Shown: positions 37,709 through 47,446, counted from the stretch's first letter. The stretch is 64,000 bases of DNA from Acinetobacter gandensis (GCF_001678755.1 NZ_LZDS01000026.1:124001-188000), one strand, 5' to 3'. The notes: generated by a model not told the origin, from the sequence alone. Numbers and translations are program-made.

Positions 37709-37716
37709 AAAAATTC

Positions 37717-40700
37717 TCACAATCCAAAACTTTTAAAATCGGCTTCTAAATCACTATCATCATATAATTTTTCCGTGTTGTGGTGATGATCATCGTCTCC
37801 ATCGCCACAGCAATCTTCACTAGAATCCTGATTTTTTGTGCTATTCAAATCATTTTTGATGACAAAAAGCTCATCATGATTCTGACTATCATGTCCTAAA
37901 ATAATTACTTCAACATTATCAGCACTATCGCTAAAAAAGCGTTGAGTACGACCAAACTCATCTAAAAACCCATTAAATTCAGTTTTTTTGGAGTGATTTA
38001 TAAATTTAAATTTAATTTTTTGATTTAGTTGATCTTTATCAAATAGTTCACCAAAATCAAATCTTCGGCTAAATATTCCACTCTCAGGCAGCTTCGGCAA
38101 CTGAGCATTTACTGTTCTTCCCCCCACAAAACTATGCTGCCCTGCCTTACTCTCAAACTTGCCACCTGTCGTGGTAAATATTCCACTGCCATTAATTTTG
38201 AGTTGTGATCCGCCTGCGGTCAGTATGATTTCTTTTGGACTGGTAATCTCAATCTTATCTTCGGTTGAAATTAACTTAATGACTTTTCGTGCAATCGCTT
38301 CAATGGCATCATCTTGCGCTTGTAATTCCACTTTGCCTTTTGCGGCATAAGCACTAATTCCTTTTTGTGCGGCAAACAAACTCACTTTATCTTGTGCATG
38401 TCCAACAATATTCTTTTGTGCACTAAAGTTAATTGAACCTAGAGCACTTTCAGCAATATCTTGCGACGCCTGCAACACAATATCTTCAGGTGTGGTCAGT
38501 GCAATGCCATTCGGTGATGCCAATAGCATTAAAGCTTGGCGGAATAGTTTGCCTTGTTCTTGCTTCTTGGCACTATTCGACTGTTCTAATCCTTGTGCAT
38601 AGCCTTCCATAAAGCCTTGAACTTTGGTTAAAGCTTTCATAGGTGTCAGGCTTTCAGGTAGACCGAAACCACCACTATTAAGTAAATCTGCCGGATTAAA
38701 TTTAATATCTTCAAGCAGTTGACCGACATCTTTTAACGCTTTCAATGGATCATTTTGAATGTTGCTTTTTAAACTCGCGACTCGTCCTTGTAGTGCATCT
38801 TTTCCATTGTCTTCAATATGATCCAATACAGATTTCAGATTATCGAAAGCGTCTTCGGCATCATCAAAAAAGGCTTTGAACTCTTTAACAGTACTTTTGA
38901 CATCTTTGGTCAGCGAGCCAATATCTTGAATAAAACCTTTACAGTTTTTAAGTGCTGCTAATGGGTCTTGACTGAGATCATCTTTAAATAAATTCAGCGT
39001 GTTTTTAACCGCCTCAACGGTACTTTTAATTTCTAGAGATTGAATTAATTTCGGTAGTCTACTTACCACATTCAATGCATCGGTTTGTTGTTTCACCGCA
39101 AGTCCACTCAGCACATGCATGCTTTCATGTCCTTGAGTCAGTAAAGACTGTGCTTCCGCAGCTGCTAAATGATCGGCTACAGCTTTGTCCTGCGCATAGG
39201 TACTGATTAATAAACCCTTACCTGCACGCATTGCACCCCAAGCATCTGTTCTTAACTCAAAGCCTTCACCACGCCCATTACTGCTGGCTTGTTCCTTAGG
39301 ATGACTCAGATTACCGAGGTTAAGCTGCGTTGCTGCATGACTACTTTGCAACTGGGTACTGATTTGTCCAGTGGTGTCATCAAAACGCAACTGGTTAAAA
39401 CCTTCACCTGCTACTTCTTGCGAACGAATACCACTGAGTTTTTTTGTTTCAGGTAACTGTCCTTTAATATCAAACATGGTTTGATCACGTTCCGCTTCAT
39501 GGATCCGCCCAACCACAAAAGGTCGATCCACATCACCCTCAAAAAAGTCGATAACCACAATTTCCCCGACCCTCGGATGGAAACGTGCGCCATAACCATC
39601 ACCCGCCCAAGGGGTCAGCACATCAACCCAAGCCGAATCACTATCATTATCATTGCTGCCCGCTCCACCATCATGACCATGATCATCTGCACGGGTAAAA
39701 GTAAAACGCACTTTAATGCGCCCCCATGCATCCACATGAATACTTTCACCCTCTGGCCCTACCACTTTTGCACGTTGCGGATAAGCTGCTGGTCGATGGA
39801 ACATCGGATCATATTCAGGGACGATGGCAATATTACGCCGCACGATGTACAAATTATTGGCTTGACGTTCATCACCGAGCGATTGCCAACGACTGGCTGT
39901 CAGTAATTTGTCTAACTGAACTAAGATATCTTTGGGTAAATTATTTTGGTTGTAAAACGCTTTGCCTAAAATAAGGAACTCACGATCTGATCCTTGATGT
40001 TGATCTATTTCGGGGTGATTTAACAGCTCGAACCAATAGCCGACTTGCGCATCACGTACACTACTACTGACGGTAAAATATTTGGCTTGCAGTTCTTGAT
40101 AATGATTCAGTTGCTGATTTAATTTATCCAATTGTTGGGTATTTGCAGTGGTCGCTTGATCTTCACCTTTTAAATCAGCAGTCCATGCCGAGCTAATGGT
40201 CCAAGCCTGCTCTAAACTCAAGCTTTCATTTTCTTGCAGTTCACTGTGCTGATGTACACTGAGCAGTGTGCCACTTTGATCTTGTGCAAGATGCTGAGCC
40301 TGCCAACGCTGAGTTTGAATAGTTGTAGATTGTAAAAATCGCTCGGCAATCAAGCTGGTAATGGTGTCTTGTCGCTCTGTAGCATGACTACGATGGAAAC
40401 GAATATTAGTACGATCTAAAGCAGTAAATGCTTGGTTTTGATCGATTAAACGTAACTGCTGTGCTTCAATGGTCGATGCTGAAAATGGAACAAAGCGTTT
40501 GGATTCATCAATTAACCAATTGATGCCTTCACTACGCCAAAGTCGAGTTAAAAATGCATAATCTGTTTCATTGGCTTGCATGGTAAATGGGCGGACATCA
40601 TAATCCTTGGCCAGCCCCGCCAAATTTAGACTCAGACTTGCAGCAAATAAGCTACTTTTGTTCTGCCATTCACTAAACAGCACTTCGGTGATGTCACGCA

Positions 40701-41088
40701 CCGATTTATTCATGAAAACTCGACTGTTACGACGTTTATGCCATAGCACTGATGCGTCTTCGATCACTAATTTATAGACCGTCAATGAGCCATCACTTTG
40801 CCCTTGGCTCGCCCCTGTAATCACACCAGTCAGGCGACTGAGTTGTCCCAAGTCCGTGACTTGATCAACTGCGACACGTCCACCAATAAATTGCTTCAAG
40901 GCCAAATGTGCATTGGTCGATAGACAAATTATTTCCGCACGAAAGCCTTGATTGATTCGGTGTTCACCTTCAATGCGTTGAATAAAGACTTCAGCATTCA
41001 GAGCTTCATTGGAAAAATGAATGTGTAGAGCGCGTTTTTGCACGCTAAGGCCAAAGTTTTCCACCATGGCATAAATATTTTTTATCAT
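37717..41088 (-). CDS. vgrG: Type VI secretion tip protein VgrG with long C-terminal extension
   Basis: A 1123-residue spike protein that caps the T6SS tube. The gp27-like part covers the first third (FSNEALNAEVFIQRIEGEHRINQGF, FLTRLWRSEGINWLIDES). The gp5-like OB domain has GPEGESIHVDAWGRIKVRF and PWAGDGYGARFHPRVGEIVVIDFFEGD. A helical insert rich in DPLAALK repeats follows, then DUF2345-like needle repeats (SAQKNIVGHAQDKVSLFAAQKGI, KVELQAQDDAIEAIARK). The C-terminal 120 residues are a hydrophilic Asp/His-rich tail (CCGDGDDDHHHNTEK), probably the cargo-loading part. The next gene reads on with only 8 bases. No other T6SS structural genes are in the window. ATG 41067 is an alternative start. 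Confidence 0.93.
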   Translation of the reverse strand: MIKNIYAMVENFGLSVQKRALHIHFSNEALNAEVFIQRIEGEHRINQGFRAEIICLSTNAHLALKQFIGGRVAVDQVTDLGQLSRLTGVITGASQGQSDGSLTVYKLVIEDASVLWHKRRNSRVFMNKSVRDITEVLFSEWQNKSSLFAASLSLNLAGLAKDYDVRPFTMQANETDYAFLTRLWRSEGINWLIDESKRFVPFSASTIEAQQLRLIDQNQAFTALDRTNIRFHRSHATERQDTITSLIAERFLQSTTIQTQRWQAQHLAQDQSGTLLSVHQHSELQENESLSLEQAWTISSAWTADLKGEDQATTANTQQLDKLNQQLNHYQELQAKYFTVSSSVRDAQVGYWFELLNHPEIDQHQGSDREFLILGKAFYNQNNLPKDILVQLDKLLTASRWQSLGDERQANNLYIVRRNIAIVPEYDPMFHRPAAYPQRAKVVGPEGESIHVDAWGRIKVRFTFTRADDHGHDGGAGSNDNDSDSAWVDVLTPWAGDGYGARFHPRVGEIVVIDFFEGDVDRPFVVGRIHEAERDQTMFDIKGQLPETKKLSGIRSQEVAGEGFNQLRFDDTTGQISTQLQSSHAATQLNLGNLSHPKEQASSNGRGEGFELRTDAWGAMRAGKGLLISTYAQDKAVADHLAAAEAQSLLTQGHESMHVLSGLAVKQQTDALNVVSRLPKLIQSLEIKSTVEAVKNTLNLFKDDLSQDPLAALKNCKGFIQDIGSLTKDVKSTVKEFKAFFDDAEDAFDNLKSVLDHIEDNGKDALQGRVASLKSNIQNDPLKALKDVGQLLEDIKFNPADLLNSGGFGLPESLTPMKALTKVQGFMEGYAQGLEQSNSAKKQEQGKLFRQALMLLASPNGIALTTPEDIVLQASQDIAESALGSINFSAQKNIVGHAQDKVSLFAAQKGISAYAAKGKVELQAQDDAIEAIARKVIKLISTEDKIEITSPKEIILTAGGSQLKINGSGIFTTTGGKFESKAGQHSFVGGRTVNAQLPKLPESGIFSRRFDFGELFDKDQLNQKIKFKFINHSKKTEFNGFLDEFGRTQRFFSDSADNVEVIILGHDSQNHDELFVIKNDLNSTKNQDSSEDCCGDGDDDHHHNTEKLYDDSDLEADFKSFGL

Positions 41089-41318
41089 TTTTTATTGTTG
41101 ATATCATTTTTATATGGCTGCATTTTATGAAATGATGATTTTTTCGTCTACCTCAATTTGTAAATAAATTGTGAATTAGTTTTCGGCTTCAAATTTAAAA
41201 CCCTGCTAATTAAGATCAATATCAGCAATATTTATGAATTTCTTTCTACAAATTCGGCTTTTAGCTCTGCCAATAGAGCTGTAAACTGGCAAAGCAATTG
41301 ATAAAAATACCTAAGACC

Positions 41319-42473
41319 ATGATCCAAATCGAATCTAAACTTCCTGCGCAAGGCGTGACAATTTTCAGCACTATGAGTGCCATGGCTCAGCGCTTAAATG
41401 CATTAAATTTATCTCAGGGCTTTCCTGACTTTCCTGCCCCGCCCGCACTGCTTGATGCCTTGTGTCAAGCGACACAACACGGTTTTAACCAATATGCGCC
41501 GGGTGATGGTTTACACAGTTTACGTGAGCAACTGGTTGGCCTATTTGCCAACCGTGATCAACTGCAGATTGATCCACTAACCGAAGTCACCATTACCCCT
41601 GGGGCAACTATTGGGATATTCAGTGCCATTCAGGCAGTGGTACACGCTGGCGATGAAGTGATTATTTTTGACCCAAGCTATGACAGTTATGCACCCAGCG
41701 TTAAACTGGTGGGCGCAAAACCCGTGCATATTGCCTTGCAAGCGCCAAGTTTTAGTGTCGATTGGAACAGTGTTGCTGACGCAATCAGTGATAAAACACG
41801 GATGATTATTGTCAATACGCCGCATAATCCTACGGGTGCCTTGTGGAGTCATAACGACTGGCAGACTTTAATTCAACTGATTGCAAATAAAAACATTGTG
41901 GTGTTGTCCGATGAAGTGTATGAGCACCTAATTTATGATGGCCGAAAGCATCTATCAGCGCTGTCTTTTCCAGAATTGCGTGAACGCAGTTTTGTGGTGG
42001 GTTCTTTTGGTAAAACTTTTCATGTTACTGGATGGAAAACTGGTTATTGCATTGCTGCGCCGAAACTGATGCAGGTATTTCGTCAGATTTATCAATTTGC
42101 CAACTTCTGTGGGGTCACTCCCGTCCAAATAGCTTTAGCTACATTTATGGCAGAACATCCGGAGCACATTGCTGAATTGGGCAATTTTTACCAAGCCAAA
42201 CGTGACCGTTTCAATGCCGGCTTAAGCCACTCTAGATTTGAATTGATTCCATCGGCAGGTACGTATTTCCAAAACCTCGACTACAGCTTGATTCGTCCCG
42301 ATCTCAATGATGTCGAGATGTGTCAGCTTTTAGCAGAGCAACATAAAATCGTGGCAATTCCTGTGTCCGTATTTTATCAACAAGCACCTGAAGATTTACG
42401 TTTATTACGCTTCTGTTTTGCCAAACAAGATGCCACATTAGACCAAGCTGCCCAGATTTTATCTGCGGTTTAA
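41319..42473 (+). CDS. Methionine aminotransferase-type PLP enzyme (YbdL-like)
   Basis: A 384-residue class I aminotransferase. ATG 41319 (MIQIESKLPAQGVTIFSTMSAMAQ) is used rather than TTG 41298. LNLSQGFPDFPAP, TPGATIGIFSAIQAVVHAGDEVIIFDPSYDSY, NTPHNPTGALWS, SDEVYEHLIYDG and the PLP lysine in GSFGKTFHVTGWKTGY identify the fold. It resembles YbdL, which transaminates methionine and other amino acids to their keto acids. It lies near the sulfur island, but is read the other way from vgrG and has its own start. Confidence 0.88.
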   Translation: MIQIESKLPAQGVTIFSTMSAMAQRLNALNLSQGFPDFPAPPALLDALCQATQHGFNQYAPGDGLHSLREQLVGLFANRDQLQIDPLTEVTITPGATIGIFSAIQAVVHAGDEVIIFDPSYDSYAPSVKLVGAKPVHIALQAPSFSVDWNSVADAISDKTRMIIVNTPHNPTGALWSHNDWQTLIQLIANKNIVVLSDEVYEHLIYDGRKHLSALSFPELRERSFVVGSFGKTFHVTGWKTGYCIAAPKLMQVFRQIYQFANFCGVTPVQIALATFMAEHPEHIAELGNFYQAKRDRFNAGLSHSRFELIPSAGTYFQNLDYSLIRPDLNDVEMCQLLAEQHKIVAIPVSVFYQQAPEDLRLLRFCFAKQDATLDQAAQILSAV

Positions 42474-42625
42474 GTTCTCTCTGTTGGATCATGTATCTGA
42501 TTAAAGCCATGAAGAAAAAATGAAGCCTGCGTTACCTAAAAACTAAGGCTTTTTTAAGCATAGGCATGTTAGTGTTATCAGTAACTTAAAAACATAACAA
42601 TGCAGCACTCAGGACGTGCACGCCT

Positions 42626-44002
42626 ATGTCGAAGCCTTCCCAACAGCAACCGCTCGTCACTCAACAAAATCTCTGGAAAACCTTTCTCATTTTTCTAGTG
42701 CCACTGATTGCGACCAATATTTTGCAAAACCTGTCAGGCACAATTAATACCGTGTTTGTCGGGCAAATGTTGGGTGTGCACGCCATTGCTGCGGTGGCAG
42801 TATTCTTTCCTATTTTGTTTTGCTTAATGGCATTTGTAATTGGACTCTCTGCCGGTGCAACCGTATTGGTCGGACAAGCATGGGGGGCTCAAAATACCGA
42901 GAAAGTCCGGAGTGTGGTTGGTTCTACACTTTTTATGACTTTAATTGGTGGCAGTATTATTGCGCTATTAGGTGTGCTATTTGCCAAACCTATTTTATTG
43001 GCTTTAGGCACCGACCCAGATGTTATGCATCTCTCATTGCCTTATGTGCAGTGGATGCTTGCCGGTAGCCCATTGTTATTTATCTATATTATTTACACCT
43101 CCATTTTACGGGGTGTTGGCGATAGTACCACGCCGCTGATTGCTTCGGGCATGACCATTGGTACAGGTTTAATTATCACGCCTATTTTAATTGCTGGAAA
43201 ATTTGGCTTTCCACAAATGGGCATTATTGCCCCTGCCATTGCCACTAATGTCGGCTTTTTCATCGCCTTGGTCTTCTTGTTTATTTATCTCAACAAGAAA
43301 AATCATCCACTCAAACCAGATATGGAATTGCTGCGTCATGTGCGCCATCAACATGAGCTGAGTAAAATTATTCTGCGTTTGGGCATCCCAACAGGGATTC
43401 AGATGGTGACAACTTCTGTGGCAGGTTTAGTGATTGTGGGTTTGGTCAATCGTCACGGTGCCGATGCCACGGCAGCTTATGGCGCGGTCAATCAAGTGTT
43501 GAACTATATTCAATTCCCAGCGTTGTCGATTTCAATTGCTGCGTCTATTTTTGCCGCACAGGCCATTGGCGCTGGTAAGTCTGAATTGCTCAATAAAGTG
43601 AAACGCACCGCCTTAGGTATGAACATCATCATTACTGGTGCTTTGGTGGCTTTAGGCTATCTGTTCTCTAAATACCTCATGGCGCTGTTTATTACCGATC
43701 CAAATGTGGTGTTATTAGGTCAAGAGTTGCTGTTTATTGTCTTGTGGTCGATTTTATTCTTTGGTGCCAGCGCCATCTTCGCCTCGATTATGCGGGCCAG
43801 TGGTACAGTAACCGTGCCCATGATCATCAATATTATGGCAATTCTATGTATTGAAGTACCCTGCGCCTATTTGTTCAGTGAATGGTGGGGACTTCAAGGT
43901 ATTTGGTATGCCTATGCCCTTGCCTTTGTCAGTCTCTGCTTATTACAAGGCTTGTACTACCAATTTGTTTGGAAAAAGAAAGCCGTCAAAGCCTTGGTTT
44001 AA
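42626..44002 (+). CDS. MATE-family multidrug efflux transporter
   Basis: A 458-residue inner-membrane protein with 12 predicted helices. The two homologous halves are visible: NILQNLSGTINTVFVGQMLG near the start and TSVAGLVIVGLVNRHGADATAAYGAVNQVLNY in the second half. It exchanges cations for drugs or other organic cations. A GGAC ribosome site precedes the ATG. It follows the aminotransferase by about 150 bases and is not obviously co-regulated with the sulfur genes. Confidence 0.88.
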   Translation: MSKPSQQQPLVTQQNLWKTFLIFLVPLIATNILQNLSGTINTVFVGQMLGVHAIAAVAVFFPILFCLMAFVIGLSAGATVLVGQAWGAQNTEKVRSVVGSTLFMTLIGGSIIALLGVLFAKPILLALGTDPDVMHLSLPYVQWMLAGSPLLFIYIIYTSILRGVGDSTTPLIASGMTIGTGLIITPILIAGKFGFPQMGIIAPAIATNVGFFIALVFLFIYLNKKNHPLKPDMELLRHVRHQHELSKIILRLGIPTGIQMVTTSVAGLVIVGLVNRHGADATAAYGAVNQVLNYIQFPALSISIAASIFAAQAIGAGKSELLNKVKRTALGMNIIITGALVALGYLFSKYLMALFITDPNVVLLGQELLFIVLWSILFFGASAIFASIMRASGTVTVPMIINIMAILCIEVPCAYLFSEWWGLQGIWYAYALAFVSLCLLQGLYYQFVWKKKAVKALV

Positions 44003-44152
44003 AATCGATCTTTCATTCAAAAAATGCCGCTTTCCTCGCGACATTTTTATGATGATGCTATAGAGCATGCTTTTTGTAAAATCAGCTAGTTTTTTGCATA
44101 AGCTCTAAATAATTTCTGCTGTGGCTATCTGCTCAAATAGATGATTTTGCTG

Positions 44153-44167
44153 TTGTTTAATCAACAT
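44153..44167. promoter_or_regulatory. Candidate activator site upstream of first monooxygenase
   Basis: TTGTTTAATCAACAT contains a TGTT...AACA inverted pair. It lies 49 bases before the -24 element, exactly as the similar site 45813-45830 before the second monooxygenase. Its role as an enhancer site for the sigma-54 activator is inference. Confidence 0.45.
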
Positions 44168-44216
44168 ATATTCAACTCAAAATCGCTAAGCACTTCATTC
44201 CTTAATGATTTTTTAC

Positions 44217-44232
44217 TGGCATACATCTTGTT
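44217..44232 (+). promoter_or_regulatory. Sigma-54 promoter of first monooxygenase
   Basis: TGGCATACATCTTGTT matches TGGCAC-N5-TTGCW with the -24 GG intact and GT in place of GC at -12. It lies 42 bases before the ATG. Confidence 0.68.
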
Positions 44233-44274
44233 CTAAAACAGAGATTAAATTGCTTTTAGAAATAAGGAAAAATA

Positions 44275-45636
44275 ATGGCCAAGCGACAAATTAAACTCGG
44301 TGCTTTTATTCCCACAACGTCTCAGCATGTGGCTGGTTGGCGCCATCCTGAATCACGCCCACAAGATCATCTCAATATTGACTACGCCATTGAATTAGTG
44401 CAAACCGCAGAACGTGGCTTATTTGATGCTTACTTTTTAGCAGATGGTTTATCAGTCCGTTGGAGTTCAGCTGTCGAGGGTGAAAAAGGTCTGGGCGATA
44501 AAGGCGTTGGCTTCGAACCTGTCACGCTATTTGCTGCGCTCTCCACCGTGACCAAGCATATTGGCTTCATTGCCACGGCATCCACGACCTACGAAGATCC
44601 TTATATTTTGGCTCGAAAATTTGCCTCACTCGATCATATTTCTAAAGGTCGTGCTGCTTGGAATGTGGTCACTACAGCTTCTGCGGATACAGCAAAAAAC
44701 TTTAATCTACAGCAACACCCCGAACCCAAAGAACGATATGAACGTGCTGATGAATTTATTGAGCTGAGTCATAAACTTTGGGACTCATGGGAGGACGACA
44801 CCTTCCACTACAATAAAGAAACGGGACAATTTTTTGATGCACGTAAACAACATCAACCTGAACATCATGGCAAGTATTATCATGTTGAAGGCGCGCTCAA
44901 TGTCTCTCGCCCACCGCAAGGCTATCCAGTGATTGTGCAAGCAGGTCAGTCAGAAGATGGCCGCGAACTTGCGGGTAAATATGCAGAAGTTATTTTTACT
45001 GCACAGCAAAATTTGGCCGATGCCCAAGCCTTTTACCGTGACGTAAAAAACCGTGTCCTAAAATATGGTCGTCATGCAGATGATCTAAAAATTATGCCCG
45101 GTGTGTCTATTTTTGTGGCCAAAACTGAGCAGGAAGCACAAGAAAAATATGACTTTTTAAATAGCTTAATTCACCCTGAAGTCGGCCTCAGCTTATTGTC
45201 TGCCTTAGCAGGTGGAATTAACTTATCCAAGTTTGATTTAGATGCACCCTTCCCTAAAATTGAAGATACCGACATTAATTTTTCTAGTCGTCAGCAAATG
45301 ATGATTGATATTGCGCGTAAGCATAACTTTAGTATTCGCCAGTTGTATCAATATATCGCTTCAGCACGTGGGCATTGGACTTTAATTGGTACACCTGAAC
45401 AAGTGGTGGATCAATTACAAGAGTGGTTTGAAAATGAAGCTGCTGATGGCTTTAATGTTTTACCACCAACCACACCGGCTGGATTAAACGATTTCGTAAA
45501 TCTGATCGTGCCGGAATTACAACGTCGCGGTTTATTCCGTACCGCATATGAAGGCTCAACTTTACGTGAAAATCTAGGCTTAAAACGACCTGAAAATCAG
45601 TATGTGTTGAAAAATCAACAATCTCAAGCCTCGTAA
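44275..45636 (+). CDS. FMN-dependent monooxygenase, NtaA/SnaA/DszA type (1)
   Basis: A 453-residue two-component flavin monooxygenase of the bacterial luciferase-like superfamily. AERGLFDAYFLADGLSV, AALSTVTKHIGFIATASTTYEDPYILARKFASLDHISKGRAAWNVVTTAS and PQGYPVIVQAGQSEDGRELAGKYAEVIFTAQQ fit NtaA/SnaA/DszA/SoxA enzymes, which oxidise nitrilotriacetate, sulfones or other organosulfur compounds with FMNH2 from a partner reductase. No reductase gene is in the window. Its paralogue follows at 45934. The location in a sulfur-type island with a sigma-54 promoter suggests C-S cleavage. Confidence 0.9.
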   Translation: MAKRQIKLGAFIPTTSQHVAGWRHPESRPQDHLNIDYAIELVQTAERGLFDAYFLADGLSVRWSSAVEGEKGLGDKGVGFEPVTLFAALSTVTKHIGFIATASTTYEDPYILARKFASLDHISKGRAAWNVVTTASADTAKNFNLQQHPEPKERYERADEFIELSHKLWDSWEDDTFHYNKETGQFFDARKQHQPEHHGKYYHVEGALNVSRPPQGYPVIVQAGQSEDGRELAGKYAEVIFTAQQNLADAQAFYRDVKNRVLKYGRHADDLKIMPGVSIFVAKTEQEAQEKYDFLNSLIHPEVGLSLLSALAGGINLSKFDLDAPFPKIEDTDINFSSRQQMMIDIARKHNFSIRQLYQYIASARGHWTLIGTPEQVVDQLQEWFENEAADGFNVLPPTTPAGLNDFVNLIVPELQRRGLFRTAYEGSTLRENLGLKRPENQYVLKNQQSQAS

Positions 45637-45673
45637 TTCATGCGAGCTGATTTCAGTTCAGCTTATATTTGCT

Positions 45674-45700
45674 AAATGCCTCATTTGAGGCATTTTTTAT
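45674..45700 (+). terminator. Intrinsic terminator after first monooxygenase
   Basis: Stem AAATGCCTCA/TGAGGCATTT with TT loop, then T-run. Confidence 0.88.
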
Positions 45701-45812
45701 AATTAATCTTTAATAATGCCCACAATCCCATAAATTTTTTATGTGTTTAAATATATACAGATAAGTACTGCAATATTTTTGATGAACTATCTGCAACACT
45801 CAAAATTATCTA

Positions 45813-45830
45813 TTGTTTAAATATCAACAT
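45813..45830. promoter_or_regulatory. Candidate activator site upstream of second monooxygenase
   Basis: TTGTTTAAATATCAACAT has the same TGTT...AACA half-sites as 44153-44167 and stands at the same distance, 49 bases, from the -24 element. Inverted half-sites for a sigma-54 activator are inferred. Confidence 0.5.
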
Positions 45831-45879
45831 TTTAATTTCAATAAAATTATAAGTGAATGTTTTTGTTATATTATTTAAT

Positions 45880-45895
45880 TGGCACAACATTTGTA
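45880..45895 (+). promoter_or_regulatory. Sigma-54 promoter of second monooxygenase
   Basis: TGGCACAACATTTGTA has the perfect -24 TGGCAC, a 5-base spacer and TTGTA at -12 (GC replaced by GT). It lies 38 bases before the ATG. Confidence 0.75.
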
Positions 45896-45933
45896 ATAAC
45901 TCTATGGATTAAAACATATACTCAGGTTAATTC

Positions 45934-47301
45934 ATGTCAAAACGTCAAATTCGCTTAGGGGCTTTCGTACCAGGAACTTCACAACATGTTGCTGGATGGC
46001 GCCATCCAGCAGCACGCCCACAAGACAGTCATAATTTAAAATACTTTACCGAGTTGGCTAAAACCGCTGAACGTGGCTTATTTGATGCTTATTTCCTTGC
46101 TGATGTTCCGGTCACCGTTGACCCAGACACCACGCCAGATTTAGGACTCAATGGTACTTTTTCAGCAGGATTGGAACCCGTATCCTTATTTTCAGCACTT
46201 GCCGCAGTAACTGAGCATATTGGCTTTATTGCAACCGCTTCGACCACCTATGAAGCACCGTATAACCTTGCGCGTAAATTTGCTTCTTTAGACCATTTAT
46301 CTGAGGGTCGCGCTGCATGGAATGTGGTCACGACTTCAGGCAGCGTAGTCGCGAAAAACTACGGCATCAATGATGCATTACTTCCTAAAGAGCGCTATGA
46401 ACGTGCAGATGAATTTATTGAAGTGACTCAAAAGCTTTGGGATTCATGGGAGGATGATGCCTTTGAATACAACAAGCAGACTGGACAATTCTTCACTGGC
46501 GAAAAATTGCATCCACCACGTTTTAAAGGTAAGCATATTTCTGTACATGGCGCTTTAAATATTGCTCGTCCTCCACAAGGCTATCCTGTCATTGTACAAG
46601 CAGGTCAATCACATGACGGTCGTGAGTTGGCTGCAAAATATGCCGAAGTCATCTTCACCGCACAACAAAAAATTGAAGATGCACAAGACTTTTACCGTGA
46701 TGTGAAATCACGTTTAGCTAAATTTGGCCGCCATCCAGATGATTTAAAAATTATGCCCGGTGTTTCGGTTTTTGTGGGCAAAACCGAAGCTGAAGCGCGC
46801 GCAAAGTATGACGAGCTAAACAGTTATATCCATCCAACCTTGGGACTTACCCTGTTAAAACAACTGGGCGGATTTACCGAAGATTTATCCCAATTTGATT
46901 TAGACCAACCCCTACCGGAACATATTGGTCAAATGGAAAACGGCGCCAGTCGCCAGCAACTCATCTTAGACATTGCGCGTGAAAACAATTTTAGTATTCG
47001 TCAGCTCTATCAATGGGTAGCAAGTGCTCGTGGTCATTGGACGCTCATTGGTACACCTGAACAAATTGTCGATCAACTACAAGCTTGGTTTGAAAATGAG
47101 GCGGCGGATGGCTTTAATATCCTACCGCCAACTACACCTGCAAGCTTAGATGACTTTGTCGATTTAGTGGTGCCAGAACTACAACGTCGTGGTCTGTTCC
47201 GTACCACTTACGAAGGTAAAACCTTACGTGAAAATCTCGGATTAAAACGCCCTGAAAACCAATATCTCTTAGAAAAACGTCATACCTCGCAAGCATCCTA
47301 A
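45934..47301 (+). CDS. FMN-dependent monooxygenase, NtaA/SnaA/DszA type (2)
   Basis: A 455-residue paralogue of the enzyme at 44275. They share most of their sequence, including AERGLFDAYFLAD, HIGFIATASTTYE, LARKFASLDH, GRAAWNVVTTSG and HWTLIGTPEQIVDQLQAWFENEAADGFNILPPTTPASL. The main differences are near residues 60-80 (PVTVDPDTTPDLG versus VRWSSAVEG), around the likely substrate pocket. This suggests that the pair covers different organosulfur or related substrates. It has its own sigma-54 promoter and a terminator. Confidence 0.9.
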   Translation: MSKRQIRLGAFVPGTSQHVAGWRHPAARPQDSHNLKYFTELAKTAERGLFDAYFLADVPVTVDPDTTPDLGLNGTFSAGLEPVSLFSALAAVTEHIGFIATASTTYEAPYNLARKFASLDHLSEGRAAWNVVTTSGSVVAKNYGINDALLPKERYERADEFIEVTQKLWDSWEDDAFEYNKQTGQFFTGEKLHPPRFKGKHISVHGALNIARPPQGYPVIVQAGQSHDGRELAAKYAEVIFTAQQKIEDAQDFYRDVKSRLAKFGRHPDDLKIMPGVSVFVGKTEAEARAKYDELNSYIHPTLGLTLLKQLGGFTEDLSQFDLDQPLPEHIGQMENGASRQQLILDIARENNFSIRQLYQWVASARGHWTLIGTPEQIVDQLQAWFENEAADGFNILPPTTPASLDDFVDLVVPELQRRGLFRTTYEGKTLRENLGLKRPENQYLLEKRHTSQAS

Positions 47302-47324
47302 GTACCTGCAATGACGACACAAGG

Positions 47325-47346
47325 TGCCCCAAATGGGGCATTTTTT
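47325..47346 (+). terminator. Intrinsic terminator after second monooxygenase
   Basis: Stem TGCCCC/GGGGCA with loop AAAT, then six T residues. Confidence 0.88.
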
Positions 47347-47405
47347 ATGATGAATGATTTGGAATACGTATCACGGATTAATCTGAAAAGGCATTTACCA
47401 ACTAC

Positions 47406-47428
47406 AAAAAAGCCCTGTAATCAGGGCT
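47406..47428 (-). terminator. Intrinsic terminator after the ABC ATPase gene
   Basis: Stem AGCCCTG/CAGGGCT with A-run at 47406-47410 that becomes the U-run on the minus strand, next to the ATPase stop at 47447. Confidence 0.75.
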
Positions 47429-47446
47429 ATATATGTGTGTTTTAAG

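Noticed and set aside
41262..41279. The AGCTCT/AGAGCT hairpin before the aminotransferase as a terminator
   Set aside because: No T-run follows the stem on either strand, so intrinsic termination is not supported.
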